NCBI GenBank assembly: GCA_029167225.1
Contig: JARFNK010000002.1
Span: 186,001-250,000 of the forward strand
Direction of reading: 5' to 3'
Length of the DNA stretch: 64,000 bases
From: Sphingobium arseniciresistens
GTDB lineage: Bacteria > Pseudomonadota > Alphaproteobacteria > Sphingomonadales > Sphingomonadaceae
Each line of letters starts with the position of its first letter. Within the stretch, counting starts at the first letter, position 1. Made by a program: the position numbers and the translations under genes. Of the stretch, positions 17,942-26,361 are shown piece by piece. The notes under the pieces are model-generated. The model did not search any database and was not told where the DNA came from. It was given only the letters and a program-made list of their open reading frames with translations.

Positions 17942-18136
17942 ATGTCGCTGAAGGCCAGAGCGCAGGAAAAGATCGAACGATCGGGCATCGCCAACTATGC
18001 CTTTGACGAGCGGGACATGCTCGTGATGTGCGGCGTGCGTTATGCGCTGGAAGCTTGCGACTGCGGCGAACATGATTGCGACGGGGTACGTTTACGCCGC
18101 GACCTGGGTGATCCGTCAGGCACTGCCATCCAGTGA
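17942..18136 (+). CDS. Small conserved-looking Cys-rich protein, function unknown
   Basis: A 64-aa soluble protein with a strong ribosome site (CGGGAGGA, eight bases before ATG 17942). The sequence MSLKARAQEKIERSGIANYAFDERD is followed by a cysteine-rich middle: MCGVRYALEACDCGEHDCDG holds four Cys and one His. This is a plausible metal site or redox pair. A possible promoter TTGACA (17884-17889) with CACATT 17 bases on is weak. I do not recognise a named family, although similar short proteins occur in sphingomonads. The 182 bases between hslV and this gene hold no other gene. Confidence 0.65.
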   Translation: MSLKARAQEKIERSGIANYAFDERDMLVMCGVRYALEACDCGEHDCDGVRLRRDLGDPSGTAIQ

Positions 18137-18192
18137 TCTCTTTTCGCGACCAAGCATACTCGGCGCTCATTGCATATTAGCGACAGGGCATG

Positions 18193-18223
18193 AAAAAAGG
18201 CGCGTGCCTATGCGGTCAGCGCC
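18193..18223 (-). terminator. Rho-independent terminator of the entericidin-like gene
   Basis: On the minus strand the stem GGCGC/GCGCC (18219-18223 with 18199-18203) is followed directly by six T (18198-18193). It stands 73 bases after the stop of the small lipoprotein gene. Confidence 0.65.
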
Positions 18224-18296
18224 CCTTTTGCTTCAATCTTTCCACCGATGCCTTCGCGCAGGGCATCAGGCACGGTTGAACACCCGCTGCGGCCGA

Positions 18297-18431
18297 TCAG
18301 TTGATCACTTCCTTGCCCTTCCGGCCGACGGACTGGATGTCCTGGCCAACGCCTTCCACCGTATTGCAGGCCGCCAGGGCGAACATGCCTGCGAGGAGGG
18401 AGAGGGTTGCGATCTTCTTGATGGCGGTCAT
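18297..18431 (-). CDS. Entericidin A/B-like small lipoprotein
   Basis: A 44-aa precursor starting MTAIKKIATLSLLAGMFALA. The lipobox LAAC (FALAAC) gives a diacylglyceryl Cys after about 20 residues. The mature peptide CNTVEGVGQDIQSVGRKGKE has the entericidin pattern NT..G.G.D....G. Entericidins are small outer-membrane-associated lipoproteins; in E. coli the A/B pair is described as an antidote/toxin for stationary-phase lysis, but single-gene copies like this one are general envelope lipoproteins of unclear role. The longer in-frame ATG (18482) adds a non-signal segment and is rejected. Confidence 0.85.
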   Translation of the reverse strand: MTAIKKIATLSLLAGMFALAACNTVEGVGQDIQSVGRKGKEVIN

Positions 18432-18600
18432 CGGCGTGTCGTCCTGCATTCTGGTCGGTGCGTGCTGCCGGCGTTCCGGCAAGCATTGCGCCTTATCTAG
18501 GCGAAACTTTCTGCGGCATGAAGAGGCATTTTCCGCTTTGCGACGCGCGGGCGCTTGACTCCCCGCCGCGCGGCTGCCAATGGCGGCGTCCTCCCTTCGG

Positions 18601-18675
18601 GGGCGCGTAGCTCAGTGGTAGAGCACACCCTTCACACGGGTGGGGTCGCAAGTTCAATCCTTGCCGCGCCCACCA
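18601..18675 (+). tRNA. tRNA-Val (anticodon CAC)
   Basis: The cloverleaf is complete. Acceptor stem GGGCGCG (18601-18607) pairs with CGCGCCC (18665-18671). The D arm is GCTC...GAGC. The anticodon stem CACCC/GGGTG carries loop TTCACAC, anticodon CAC. The T arm is GCAAG-TTCAATC-CTTGC (18648-18664). The discriminator A is followed by an encoded CCA (18673-18675). It reads GUG codons, which are frequent in this GC-rich genome. Confidence 0.96.
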
Positions 18676-18887
18676 TGGCCAAGGCCATATTCCCAACCGC
18701 TCATAACCGGCATTTTCCTTGCCTCTAGACGTTTTGCGATGTGCGCCTGCATGGCAGTGCCATTGCCAAGGACGCGGACAAGGACGTGGGCAAGGACGTT
18801 CTCCGGCCATCTGCCAGACCCCCTCGACTTCACCGCCCGCGCCGCTAAATTCGGCGGCAACATAAAGAATATCTGAAAGGGATTTCC

Positions 18888-21269
18888 TTGATCGCCAGCC
18901 TGATGCGCGGCGCTGCCCTGGGCGCGCTTGCCACTCTTTCCCTTGCCTGCCCGGCACTGGCCGCGGCCGGGCGCGCGCCGGCGCCTGCGCCGCAGGGCGT
19001 GCAACCGGCCGAACCCGTGCGGATCATGGCGCCCATCCCGCTGATGGCACCGCCGACGACGCCGCTGACCCTGGAGCGCCTGTTCGCCAGCCCCGATCTG
19101 TCCGGTTCGCAGCCCCGCGCGCTGCGCCTCTCTCCCGATGGATCGTTGCTCACGCTGCTCAAGCCGCGCCCGGATGAGAAGGAGCGGATGGACCTGTGGG
19201 CGATCGACACGAAGACCGGCGCGCAGCGGATGCTGGTTGATTCGGCCAAGGTGGGGACCGGCGCGGAGCTTTCCGAGGCCGAGAAGATGCAGCGCGAGCG
19301 CGCGCGTATCGGCGACAGCAAGGGCATCGTCGCCTATGACTGGGCGCCCGACGGCAAATCGATCCTCGTGCCGCTGGATGGCGACCTGTATCTCGCGACG
19401 CTGGACGGCAATGTCCGGCGGCTGACCGCGACGCCCGAGGGCGAACTGAACCCCATTGTCAGCCCGGCGGGGGCCTATATCAGCTTCGTGCGGGAGCAGA
19501 ACCTCTACGTCCAGAAGCTGTCCGGCGGCAAGGATGTGCAGATCACCACCGATGGCGGCGGCACCGTGCATTGGGGCGAAGCGGAGTTCGTCGCGCAGGA
19601 GGAAATGGACCGCCGCACTGGCTATTGGTGGGCACCGGGCGACACACTGGTCGCGGTCGAGCGGTTCGACGAAGCGCCGGTGGGTGTCGTGACCCGCGCG
19701 GCAATCGGCGCGGACGGTACGAAGGTCTACGACCAGCGCTATCCCGCCGCGGGCACGCCCAATGTCACCGTCGAACTGCATGTCATGCGCCCGGACGGGA
19801 CCAAACCGGTAAAGGTGGACCTGGGCACCGATGCCGACATCTACCTTGCCCGCGTCGACTGGGCGCCCGATGGCAAGACGCTCTATGTCCAGCGCGAAAA
19901 CCGGGCGCAGACCCGGCTCGACATGCTGAAGGTCGATCCGCTGACGGGAAAATCCACCGTCCTCTTTACCGAAAAGGCAGCGGCGAAGAGCTGGATCAAC
20001 CTCAACGAGAGCTTCCGTGCCCTGAAGGACGGGAGCTTCCTGTGGCAGTCCGAGCGGGACGGGTATAATCATTTCTACCGCTACAATAATGGCCGCTGGA
20101 GCCAGCTGACCAAGGGACCGTGGGTCGCGACCAAGCTGGTGGGCGTGGACGAGGCCAAGGGCCTGATCTACTTCATGGGCAACAAGGATGATCCGCTCGA
20201 GCATCATCTCTACAGCGTCGAGATCGGCAAGCCGGGCAGCGTCACGCGCCTGACCGAGGCGGGCTGGTGGAACGCCGCGACCATGGATGGCGCGGCGACG
20301 CGCTTCATCGTCAGCCGGTCCAACCCCAGGCAGCCGACCCAGACCTATCTTGCCGACACCAGCGGCCAGCGGATCAGCTGGATCAACGAAAATGCGATTG
20401 TCGAGGGGCATCCCTATTACCCTTATGTCGCCGGCCATCGGGAAACGAAGTTCGGCACGATCAAGGCGAAGGACGGCACGACGCTCTATTGGGAGATGAT
20501 CACGCCGCCGCTGGAGCCGGGCAAGCTCTACCCCGTGTTCTTCGAACATTATGGCGGTCCGGGCACCGGGCAGCAGGTGACGCGCGCCTGGCAGGGCGCC
20601 CGCCCGCAATATCTGGTCGACAAGGGGTGGATCTATTTCCAGATCGACAATCGCGGCTCCTATAATCGCGGGAAGGAGTTTGAGGACGCGATCTGGCACG
20701 CCATGGGCACGGTGGAAGTGGAAGACCAGCTTTCCGGCGCACAGTTCCTCCGCACGCAGCCCTTTGTCGATCCCAACAGGATCGCGACCATGGGCTGGTC
20801 CTATGGTGGCTACATGTCGATCAAGCTGTTGCAGAAGTCGCATGGCGTCTTTGCCGCTGCCGTGGCGGGCGCGCCGGTGACGGACTGGACGCTCTACGAC
20901 ACCCATTATACCGAGCGCTATCTGGGCGACCCGAAGGCGAAGGACAGCGCCTATCCCGCATCCGGCGCGCTGCTGGACGTGCAGAAGATCAGCGATCCAT
21001 TGCTGCTGATCCACGGCATGTCGGACGACAATGTGGTGCTGGACAATTCCACGCGCTTCATGACGAAGATGCAGCAAAGTGCCGTGGGGTTCCAGACGAT
21101 GCTGTATCCGGGGCAGACACATCGCGTCGCCGGACCGGGCATCAGCGTGCATCTGTGGCAGACGATCGAGGATTTCCTGGATGAGAAGGTGCTGAGGAAA
21201 GCGCCTCCGGTCGTAGCGTCGCCCGCTCCGACAGCTGCGGCGCAAGCCGCGACGGATACGCCGAAGTAA
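18888..21269 (+). CDS. Dipeptidyl-peptidase IV-like S9 serine peptidase, exported
   Basis: 793 aa from a TTG with AAAGGGA just upstream (an ATG five codons on is the alternative). A signal peptide ends near ALAAAG. A beta-propeller domain (about 70-520) contains the substrate N-terminus-binding double Glu in EAEFVAQEEMDRRTGYWW. The C-terminal alpha/beta-hydrolase domain has nucleophile Ser638 in GWSYGG, Asp713 in HGMSDDNV and His745 in YPGQTHRV, spaced as in human DPP4. It removes X-Pro or X-Ala dipeptides from peptides in the periplasm. It lies downstream of tRNA-Val. Confidence 0.93.
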   Translation: MIASLMRGAALGALATLSLACPALAAAGRAPAPAPQGVQPAEPVRIMAPIPLMAPPTTPLTLERLFASPDLSGSQPRALRLSPDGSLLTLLKPRPDEKERMDLWAIDTKTGAQRMLVDSAKVGTGAELSEAEKMQRERARIGDSKGIVAYDWAPDGKSILVPLDGDLYLATLDGNVRRLTATPEGELNPIVSPAGAYISFVREQNLYVQKLSGGKDVQITTDGGGTVHWGEAEFVAQEEMDRRTGYWWAPGDTLVAVERFDEAPVGVVTRAAIGADGTKVYDQRYPAAGTPNVTVELHVMRPDGTKPVKVDLGTDADIYLARVDWAPDGKTLYVQRENRAQTRLDMLKVDPLTGKSTVLFTEKAAAKSWINLNESFRALKDGSFLWQSERDGYNHFYRYNNGRWSQLTKGPWVATKLVGVDEAKGLIYFMGNKDDPLEHHLYSVEIGKPGSVTRLTEAGWWNAATMDGAATRFIVSRSNPRQPTQTYLADTSGQRISWINENAIVEGHPYYPYVAGHRETKFGTIKAKDGTTLYWEMITPPLEPGKLYPVFFEHYGGPGTGQQVTRAWQGARPQYLVDKGWIYFQIDNRGSYNRGKEFEDAIWHAMGTVEVEDQLSGAQFLRTQPFVDPNRIATMGWSYGGYMSIKLLQKSHGVFAAAVAGAPVTDWTLYDTHYTERYLGDPKAKDSAYPASGALLDVQKISDPLLLIHGMSDDNVVLDNSTRFMTKMQQSAVGFQTMLYPGQTHRVAGPGISVHLWQTIEDFLDEKVLRKAPPVVASPAPTAAAQAATDTPK

Positions 21270-21275
21270 CAATAT

Positions 21276-21316
21276 TTCACTCCTCCATTCTTTTGCGTAA
21301 TGGATGGAGGGGTGAA
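21276..21316 (+). terminator. Hairpin terminator of the DPP-IV gene
   Basis: A 13-bp stem (21276-21288 with 21304-21316, TTCACTCCTCCAT with one G-T pair), starting seven bases after the stop. There is no T-tract, so it may be an mRNA-stabilising 3' hairpin. Confidence 0.55.
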
Positions 21317-21411
21317 CCACGCCTATATGTCAGGGAAGTAAAGCTGCTCTGGACAATCCGTCCAAGGGCGCTATGCGCCATGCTCCTCAATCTGACTGTC
21401 TGGAGATTAAG

Positions 21412-22437
21412 ATGGGTTACCGGGTCGTCGTCGTTGGTGCCACTGGCAATGTGGGCCGCGAAATGCTGACCATTCTTGCCGAGCGGGAATTCCCGATCGA
21501 CGAGATTGCCGCTGTTGCGTCCTCGCGTTCGACGGGCGTGGACATTGAATTTGGCGACACCGGCAAGACCCTGAAATGCAAGAATATTGAGCATTTCGAC
21601 TTCACCGGATGGGATATCGCACTGTTCGCCGCAGGCTCCGGCCCGACGGCGGAATATGCGCCCAAGGCGGCGGCTGCCGGCTGCGTGGTGATCGACAACT
21701 CGTCGCTCTACCGCATGGACCCGGACGTGCCGCTGATCGTACCCGAGGTGAACCCGGACGCGATCGACGGCTATACGAAGAAGAACATCATCGCCAACCC
21801 CAACTGCTCGACCGCGCAGATGGTGGTGGCGTTGAAGCCGCTGCATGATGCCGCCAAGATCACGCGCGTCGTCGTCTCGACCTACCAGTCGGTGTCCGGC
21901 GCGGGCAAGGCCGGCATGGACGAGCTGTTCGAGCAGTCGCGCAACATCTTCGTGGGCGACCCGGCCGAGCCGAAGAAGTTCACTAAGCAGATCGCCTTCA
22001 ACGTGATCCCGCACATCGACGTCTTCCTGGATGACGGGTTCACCAAGGAAGAATGGAAGATGGTGGTCGAGACCAAGAAGATCCTCGACCCCAAGATCAA
22101 GGTGACGGCGACCTGCGTGCGCGTGCCGGTGTTTGTCGGCCACAGCGAGTCGCTGAACATCGAGTTCGAGAACGAGATTTCGGCGAAGCAGGCCCAGTCG
22201 ATCCTGCGCGAGGCGCCCGGCATCATGCTGGTCGACAAGCGCGAGGACGGCGGATACGTGACTCCGGTCGAGTGCGTAGGCGATTTTGCCACCTTCGTCA
22301 GCCGCGTGCGCGAAGACCCGACGGTGGAAAACGGCCTGGCGCTGTGGTGCGTCAGCGACAACCTGCGCAAGGGCGCGGCGCTGAACGCGGTGCAGATTGC
22401 CGAATTGCTCGGCCGCCGGCACCTGAAGAAGGGCTGA
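21412..22437 (+). CDS. asd: Aspartate-semialdehyde dehydrogenase
   Basis: 341 aa from ATG 21412 (MGYRVVVVGATGNVGREML) with TGGAG nine bases upstream; a 13-codon upstream extension has no similarity. The NADP-binding GATGNVG is at residues 8-14. The catalytic Cys is in NPNCSTAQMV near residue 130, and the later ETKKI, CVRVPVFVGHSE and GDFATFVSRVRED blocks are typical. It reduces aspartyl phosphate to aspartate semialdehyde, the branch point to lysine/diaminopimelate, threonine and methionine. It forms a single-gene unit. Confidence 0.96.
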   Translation: MGYRVVVVGATGNVGREMLTILAEREFPIDEIAAVASSRSTGVDIEFGDTGKTLKCKNIEHFDFTGWDIALFAAGSGPTAEYAPKAAAAGCVVIDNSSLYRMDPDVPLIVPEVNPDAIDGYTKKNIIANPNCSTAQMVVALKPLHDAAKITRVVVSTYQSVSGAGKAGMDELFEQSRNIFVGDPAEPKKFTKQIAFNVIPHIDVFLDDGFTKEEWKMVVETKKILDPKIKVTATCVRVPVFVGHSESLNIEFENEISAKQAQSILREAPGIMLVDKREDGGYVTPVECVGDFATFVSRVREDPTVENGLALWCVSDNLRKGAALNAVQIAELLGRRHLKKG

Positions 22438-22444
22438 TCTGGGC

Positions 22445-22481
22445 GATCGTGGCTGCGGCAAACTGTTCCGCCGTCACGATC
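22445..22481 (+). terminator. Hairpin after asd
   Basis: GATCGTG (22445-22451) pairs with CACGATC (22475-22481), with a further imperfect inner stem (GCGG/CCGC). It begins eight bases after the asd stop. Confidence 0.5.
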
Positions 22482-22602
22482 CGTCTTCGCTGGCTGCCAT
22501 CAATATGCACGGCGTCCCGGCTCATCGGTCGGGGCGCCGTTTGCATGATTATGTAGCGCCGGCGCTCGACATTCGCCGGTCCGCTGCATATCGCTCCGCC
22601 GC

Positions 22603-23385
22603 ATGGATGATGTGGCAAGGACGGTTAGTGTGCCCGACGTGACGACGACGATGATCGAGGGCTTTGGCGGCACGCCGCTGGCCGTGCATGAACTGGGCGA
22701 GGGACGCCCGGTGATGCTGCTCCATGGCCTGTTCTCCAACGCCAACACCAACTGGATCAAATATGGCCATGCCGCGACGATCGCGGCGCGTGGCTTTCGC
22801 GTCATCATGCCGGATTTCCGCGTGCATGGGCAAAGCCCTTCGCCGCAGGATCCTGCCGATTATCCCCAGGATGTGCTGGCGAAGGACGTGCTTGCACTGA
22901 TCGCGGCGCTTGGTCTCGAGGATTATGACCTTGGCGGCTTTTCGCTGGGCGCCCGCACGACCGCGCTGTTGCTGACGCAGGGGCTGAAGCCGCGCCGCGT
23001 GGTGCTGGGCGGCATGGGGCTGCAGGGTCTTTCGGGCTGGGCGAAGCGCCGGGACTTCTTCCTCGACGTGATCGAAGCGCGCGACAGCATCAAGCGCGGC
23101 GATCCGCGATGGCTGAGCGCCCAGTTCATGAAGTCGATGAAGGTCGATCCGGTGGCGGCTTCGCTGCTGCTGCAGACATTCGGTGATGTCGATGCGCAGG
23201 ATCTGGCCGATCTCCACACGCCCATCGCGGTTGTGTGCGGCACCGAGGATCGCGACAACGGATCGCCGGAGGCGCTTGTCGACGCGCTACCCGATGCCGA
23301 GCTGCGCTGGGTGCCCGGCACGCATATGAGCTGCATCGTCAATGCCGAGCTGGGACAGGCGATCGCCGGCTTTCTGGCCGACTGA
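22603..23385 (+). CDS. Alpha/beta hydrolase
   Basis: A 260-aa protein with the alpha/beta-hydrolase order: oxyanion motif LLHGLFSNANTNWIKYG, PDFRVHGQSP, nucleophile elbow GGFSLGARTT with Ser near residue 125, acid in CGTEDRDNG, and a terminal His in PGTHMSCIVN. It is presumably a cytoplasmic esterase or lipase-like enzyme; the substrate is not evident. It stands alone, convergent with amn, with 20 bases between the two stops. The start at 22603 is an ATG with no strong ribosome site. Confidence 0.85.
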   Translation: MDDVARTVSVPDVTTTMIEGFGGTPLAVHELGEGRPVMLLHGLFSNANTNWIKYGHAATIAARGFRVIMPDFRVHGQSPSPQDPADYPQDVLAKDVLALIAALGLEDYDLGGFSLGARTTALLLTQGLKPRRVVLGGMGLQGLSGWAKRRDFFLDVIEARDSIKRGDPRWLSAQFMKSMKVDPVAASLLLQTFGDVDAQDLADLHTPIAVVCGTEDRDNGSPEALVDALPDAELRWVPGTHMSCIVNAELGQAIAGFLAD

Positions 23386-23405
23386 CAGTCTGTCCCGCGC
23401 GGCGA

Positions 23406-24857
23406 TCAGCGGAACGGCGGCTCGTTGAAGGCGCGCAGCTTGCGGCTGTGCAGGCTGGCGCCCGCTTCCCGCAGCAGCTCGCAGGTGCGCAGGCCGATGC
23501 GCAGGTGCCCGGCGATCGCTTCCTCATAGAAGCGGTTCGCCTGCCCTGGCAGCTTCAGCTCGCCATGGATCGGCTTGTCCGACACGCAGAGCAGCGTGCC
23601 ATAGGGCACCCGGAAACGATAGCCTTGCGCCGCGATCGTCGCCGACTCCATGTCGATGCCGACCGCGCGGGACAGGCTGAAACGCAGCGCAGACTTGGAA
23701 TAGCGCAGTTCCCAGTTGCGATCGTCGGTGGTGACGACGGTCCCGGTGCGCAGCCGGCGCTTGATGTCGCCATCGCTGCCGCCCAGGATTTCCTCGGCGG
23801 CCTGCGCCATGGCCACCTGCACCTCGGCAATGGCGGGGATGGGGATTTCCGGCGGGAGCACGTCGTCGAGCACATGGTCGTCGCGCAGATAGGCATGGGC
23901 GAGCACATAGTCGCCGATCCGCTGGCTGGGGCGAAGGCCGCCGCAATGGCCGATCATGAGCCAGGCTTCCGGCCGCACGACCGCAAGGTGATCGCAGATC
24001 GTCTTTGCGTTGGACGGGCCGACGCCGATGTTGACGAGCGTGATGCCGCTGCGGTCCGGTGCGATCAGGTGATAGGCCGGCATCTGGTGCTTGCGCCAGG
24101 CGCTATCGGCGATCATCCGGGCGGGGTCGGCGGTTTCGGGCGTCACATAGACGCCGCCGGCGCCGGACAGCGCAGTGAAGCGGCTGTCGGGCTTCTGCAA
24201 TTCGTCGCACGCCCATGACACGAACTCATCGACATAGCGGTGATAGTTGGTGAACAGGATGTAGCGCTGCACATGCTCGGCAGGCGTGCCGGTATAGTGC
24301 TTGAGCCGCGCCAGCGAGAAGTCCGTGCGCAGGCCGTCGAACAACGCGAGCGGGCGCACCGTGCCCGAAGGCGGCGTGAACAGGCCGTCGGCGATCTCGT
24401 CGCCGATTTCCGCCAGCTCGGTCGCCGGGAAATGGCGGGCCAGCTCCGTTGGCGGCACACCGTCGAGCGCGCTCATGTCCAGCCCGTCGAGCACATAGGG
24501 GAAGGGGATCTGCTGCGCGCTGCGGCCGACCTCGACCTCGACACCGTAATCGCGCACCAGCAGGTCGATCTGTTCGGCCAGGTAATCGGCGAACATCGCC
24601 GGCCGGGTTACGGTCGTGACATAGCGGCCAGGATCGGAGAGGCGCGCGAAGGATCGGCCCGGCGGGGGCATGTCACCCTCGCCGCGATGGATGATCCGCA
24701 ATTCGGGATAGCAGAATATGCGCTCGCTGCGCGTGCTGGGCGGCGGCGTGGCACCGCTGCGTGCATAGGCCTGCATCGCTTCGCGCAAGGAGGCGATGGA
24801 CTGCTGGTAGATGCTGTCGAGCTGCTCGACGATGGACTGTCCGAAATTCTGTGTCAT
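23406..24857 (-). CDS. amn: AMP nucleosidase
   Basis: A 483-aa protein. The N-terminal AMP-nucleosidase-specific domain (LDSIYQQSIASLREAM, then FCYPELRI and RSFARLSDPGRYVTTVTRP) is followed by a PNP/UDP-phosphorylase fold: GVGPSNAKTICDHLAV, MIGHCGGLRPSQRIGDYV, and the catalytic VGIDMESATIAAQGYRF. It splits AMP into adenine and ribose 5-phosphate and so balances adenylate pools, normally under ATP activation and phosphate inhibition. It is upstream of nothing obvious; the peroxiredoxin behind it is a separate unit. Confidence 0.95.
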   Translation of the reverse strand: MTQNFGQSIVEQLDSIYQQSIASLREAMQAYARSGATPPPSTRSERIFCYPELRIIHRGEGDMPPPGRSFARLSDPGRYVTTVTRPAMFADYLAEQIDLLVRDYGVEVEVGRSAQQIPFPYVLDGLDMSALDGVPPTELARHFPATELAEIGDEIADGLFTPPSGTVRPLALFDGLRTDFSLARLKHYTGTPAEHVQRYILFTNYHRYVDEFVSWACDELQKPDSRFTALSGAGGVYVTPETADPARMIADSAWRKHQMPAYHLIAPDRSGITLVNIGVGPSNAKTICDHLAVVRPEAWLMIGHCGGLRPSQRIGDYVLAHAYLRDDHVLDDVLPPEIPIPAIAEVQVAMAQAAEEILGGSDGDIKRRLRTGTVVTTDDRNWELRYSKSALRFSLSRAVGIDMESATIAAQGYRFRVPYGTLLCVSDKPIHGELKLPGQANRFYEEAIAGHLRIGLRTCELLREAGASLHSRKLRAFNEPPFR

Positions 24858-24935
24858 CCCGCTAGGTATTGCGGAAAAATGCGTCGACAGAAAGATGGAG
24901 GCGTAACAAATTTCGAAAGGTCGGTTTGGCGGCGG

Positions 24936-24980
24936 TCGAAGCCGGAGGGCAGGATGGAAATCCCGCCACCCCGGCTTCGA
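24936..24980 (-). terminator. Hairpin downstream of the peroxiredoxin gene
   Basis: TCGAAGCCGG (24936-24945) pairs with CCGGCTTCGA (24971-24980), a perfect 10-bp stem with a 25-nt loop, seven bases after the peroxiredoxin stop on the minus strand. Confidence 0.55.
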
Positions 24981-24987
24981 TAAGCGA

Positions 24988-25470
24988 TTAGAGCTGGCCC
25001 AGCATATATTCGGCGGACGAGACCTTGAAGTCGCCCGGTGCTTCGATGTTCAGTTCGGTGACGACGCCGTCGTCCACGATCATCGAGAAGCGCTGGCCGC
25101 GGGTGCCCATGCCGAACTTGCTGCCGTCCATTTCAAGGCCCACGGCCTTGGCGAAGGCACCGTTGCCATCGGCCAGCATCGTCACGGCCTCGTCGGCGCC
25201 GGCGGCCTTGCCCCATGCGCCCATCACGAAGGCATCGTTGACGGCGGTGCAGGCGATCTCGTCGACGCCCTTGGCCTTGAGCTCGGCAGCCTTCTCGATG
25301 AAGCCCGGCAGATGCTTGGCCGAGCAGGTCGGCGTGAAGGCCCCCGGCACGGAGAACAGCGCGACCTTGCGCCCCGCGAAATAGCTGGCGCTCTCCACCG
25401 GTTCCGGCCCGGCGGCGGTCATGGTGGTGAAGGTGGTCTGGGGCAATGAATCACCCTTTGCGATGGTCAT
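24988..25470 (-). CDS. Peroxiredoxin (Prx5/redoxin type)
   Basis: 160 aa from ATG 25470 (MTIAKGDSLPQTTF), chosen because AAGGA lies at proper distance; ATG 25479 would adjoin the ribosome site. The peroxidatic Cys is in FSVPGAFTPTCSAKHLPGF near residue 46. DEIACTAVNDAFVMGAW and the conserved Arg in GTRGQRFSMIV complete the Prx5 active site. It reduces hydroperoxides; a second Cys in CTAVND could resolve the disulfide as in atypical 2-Cys forms. It is divergent from yqgE. Confidence 0.92.
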   Translation of the reverse strand: MTIAKGDSLPQTTFTTMTAAGPEPVESASYFAGRKVALFSVPGAFTPTCSAKHLPGFIEKAAELKAKGVDEIACTAVNDAFVMGAWGKAAGADEAVTMLADGNGAFAKAVGLEMDGSKFGMGTRGQRFSMIVDDGVVTELNIEAPGDFKVSSAEYMLGQL

Positions 25471-25644
25471 TGGCGGCATCCTTTTCTGGATTGAAACTGG
25501 TGATGCTGGGCCATGGGCAATCCTGTGCCCGTGGCCGCGGTGAGGTCGTGCCTTGCGGCCTTCCTGTCAAGCGGCATCGCATCAATCCGTGCTCATGGTC
25601 CGGTGGCCATTGGCCCGGCGGTGCAGACCGCCTATGAAGGGGGC

Positions 25645-26205
25645 ATGGACCTTCCCACATTTTATCCCGGCCATCTCCTGCTCGCGATGCCGGGCATCGG
25701 CGACAGCAATTTCGAACGGGCCGTGATCGCGCTGTGCGCGCATGACGGGGACGGCGCCCTGGGCATCGACGTCGGGACGGCGGTGGACGATCTGGGTTTC
25801 CACGAGCTTCTGCGCAGCTTCGACATTGATCCCGGCGCCGTGCCGGACGTGCCGGTCCTGCGGGGTGGTCCGGTGGAGCCGCAGCGCGGCTTCGTGCTGC
25901 ATTCGCTCGACTGGGAGGGCGATGGCATGTTGGTGGCCGGCGGCAATTGGGGGCTCTCCGGTTCGCTTGGCATCCTTCAGGCGATTGCCAAGGGGGAGGG
26001 GCCGAGCCGCTATCTCGTGGCGCTTGGCTATGCCGGCTGGGGCGCGGGCCAGCTGGAGAAGGAAATGACGCGCCACGGCTGGTTCCTGGGCGGCGAATCG
26101 CTGGACGAGATGTTCGGCCTGCCGGTGGCGCGACGCTGGGAGGCGGCTTTCGCGGCCAGCGGAATCGACGCCAGCCATCTGGTCGGGCAGGCAGGATCGG
26201 CCTGA
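25645..26205 (+). CDS. YqgE/AlgH family protein
   Basis: 186 aa from ATG 25645 (MDLPTFYPGHLLLAMPGIGD), which matches where the family begins; the frame is open 44 codons further upstream but this part is unlike the family. Landmarks are PGIGDSNFERAVIALCAHD, LRGGPVEPQRGFVLHS and LVALGYAGWGAGQLEKEM, then GWFLGG. The fold is known; the function is not settled (AlgH is linked to alginate regulation in Pseudomonas). It is divergent from the peroxiredoxin and 156 bases upstream of ahcY. Confidence 0.92.
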   Translation: MDLPTFYPGHLLLAMPGIGDSNFERAVIALCAHDGDGALGIDVGTAVDDLGFHELLRSFDIDPGAVPDVPVLRGGPVEPQRGFVLHSLDWEGDGMLVAGGNWGLSGSLGILQAIAKGEGPSRYLVALGYAGWGAGQLEKEMTRHGWFLGGESLDEMFGLPVARRWEAAFAASGIDASHLVGQAGSA

Positions 26206-26236
26206 GCGCGGGTAGAAGGCACCTGCTGCCAACCAC

Positions 26237-26252
26237 ATAAAGAAATCTTTAT
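26237..26252. promoter_or_regulatory. Palindromic operator upstream of ahcY (SahR-like candidate)
   Basis: A perfect inverted repeat ATAAAGA-AA-TCTTTAT stands about 110 bases before the ahcY start in an otherwise GC-rich gap. ArsR-type SahR regulators of methyl-cycle genes in alphaproteobacteria are thought to use AT-rich palindromes of this type; the match is from memory and no sahR is in the window. Confidence 0.5.
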
Positions 26253-26361
26253 ATTGAGTTGATTCGGCCGGTCGGGGTTGGTAGAGAGGCCCCAATCGCC
26301 GCCCGTCACGCATGATTGGCGGCCGTACAGCCCGACATGGGCACAATCATGGAGATATCGC

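Noticed and set aside
18601-18675. tRNA-Val as an integration (att) site
   Set aside because: No integrase and no direct repeat of the tRNA 3' end are seen in the flanks.
18654-21320. Very long open frame (over 880 codons) antisense to the DPP-IV gene
   Set aside because: It is a shadow of high-GC codon use on the sense strand. The sense product has catalytic motifs and a signal peptide; the antisense product is Arg/His/Asp-rich with no domain.
26253-26361. SAM/SAH-type or SAM-II riboswitch upstream of ahcY
   Set aside because: I could not match the conserved cores that I know; only alternative hairpins are reported as a low-interest finding.
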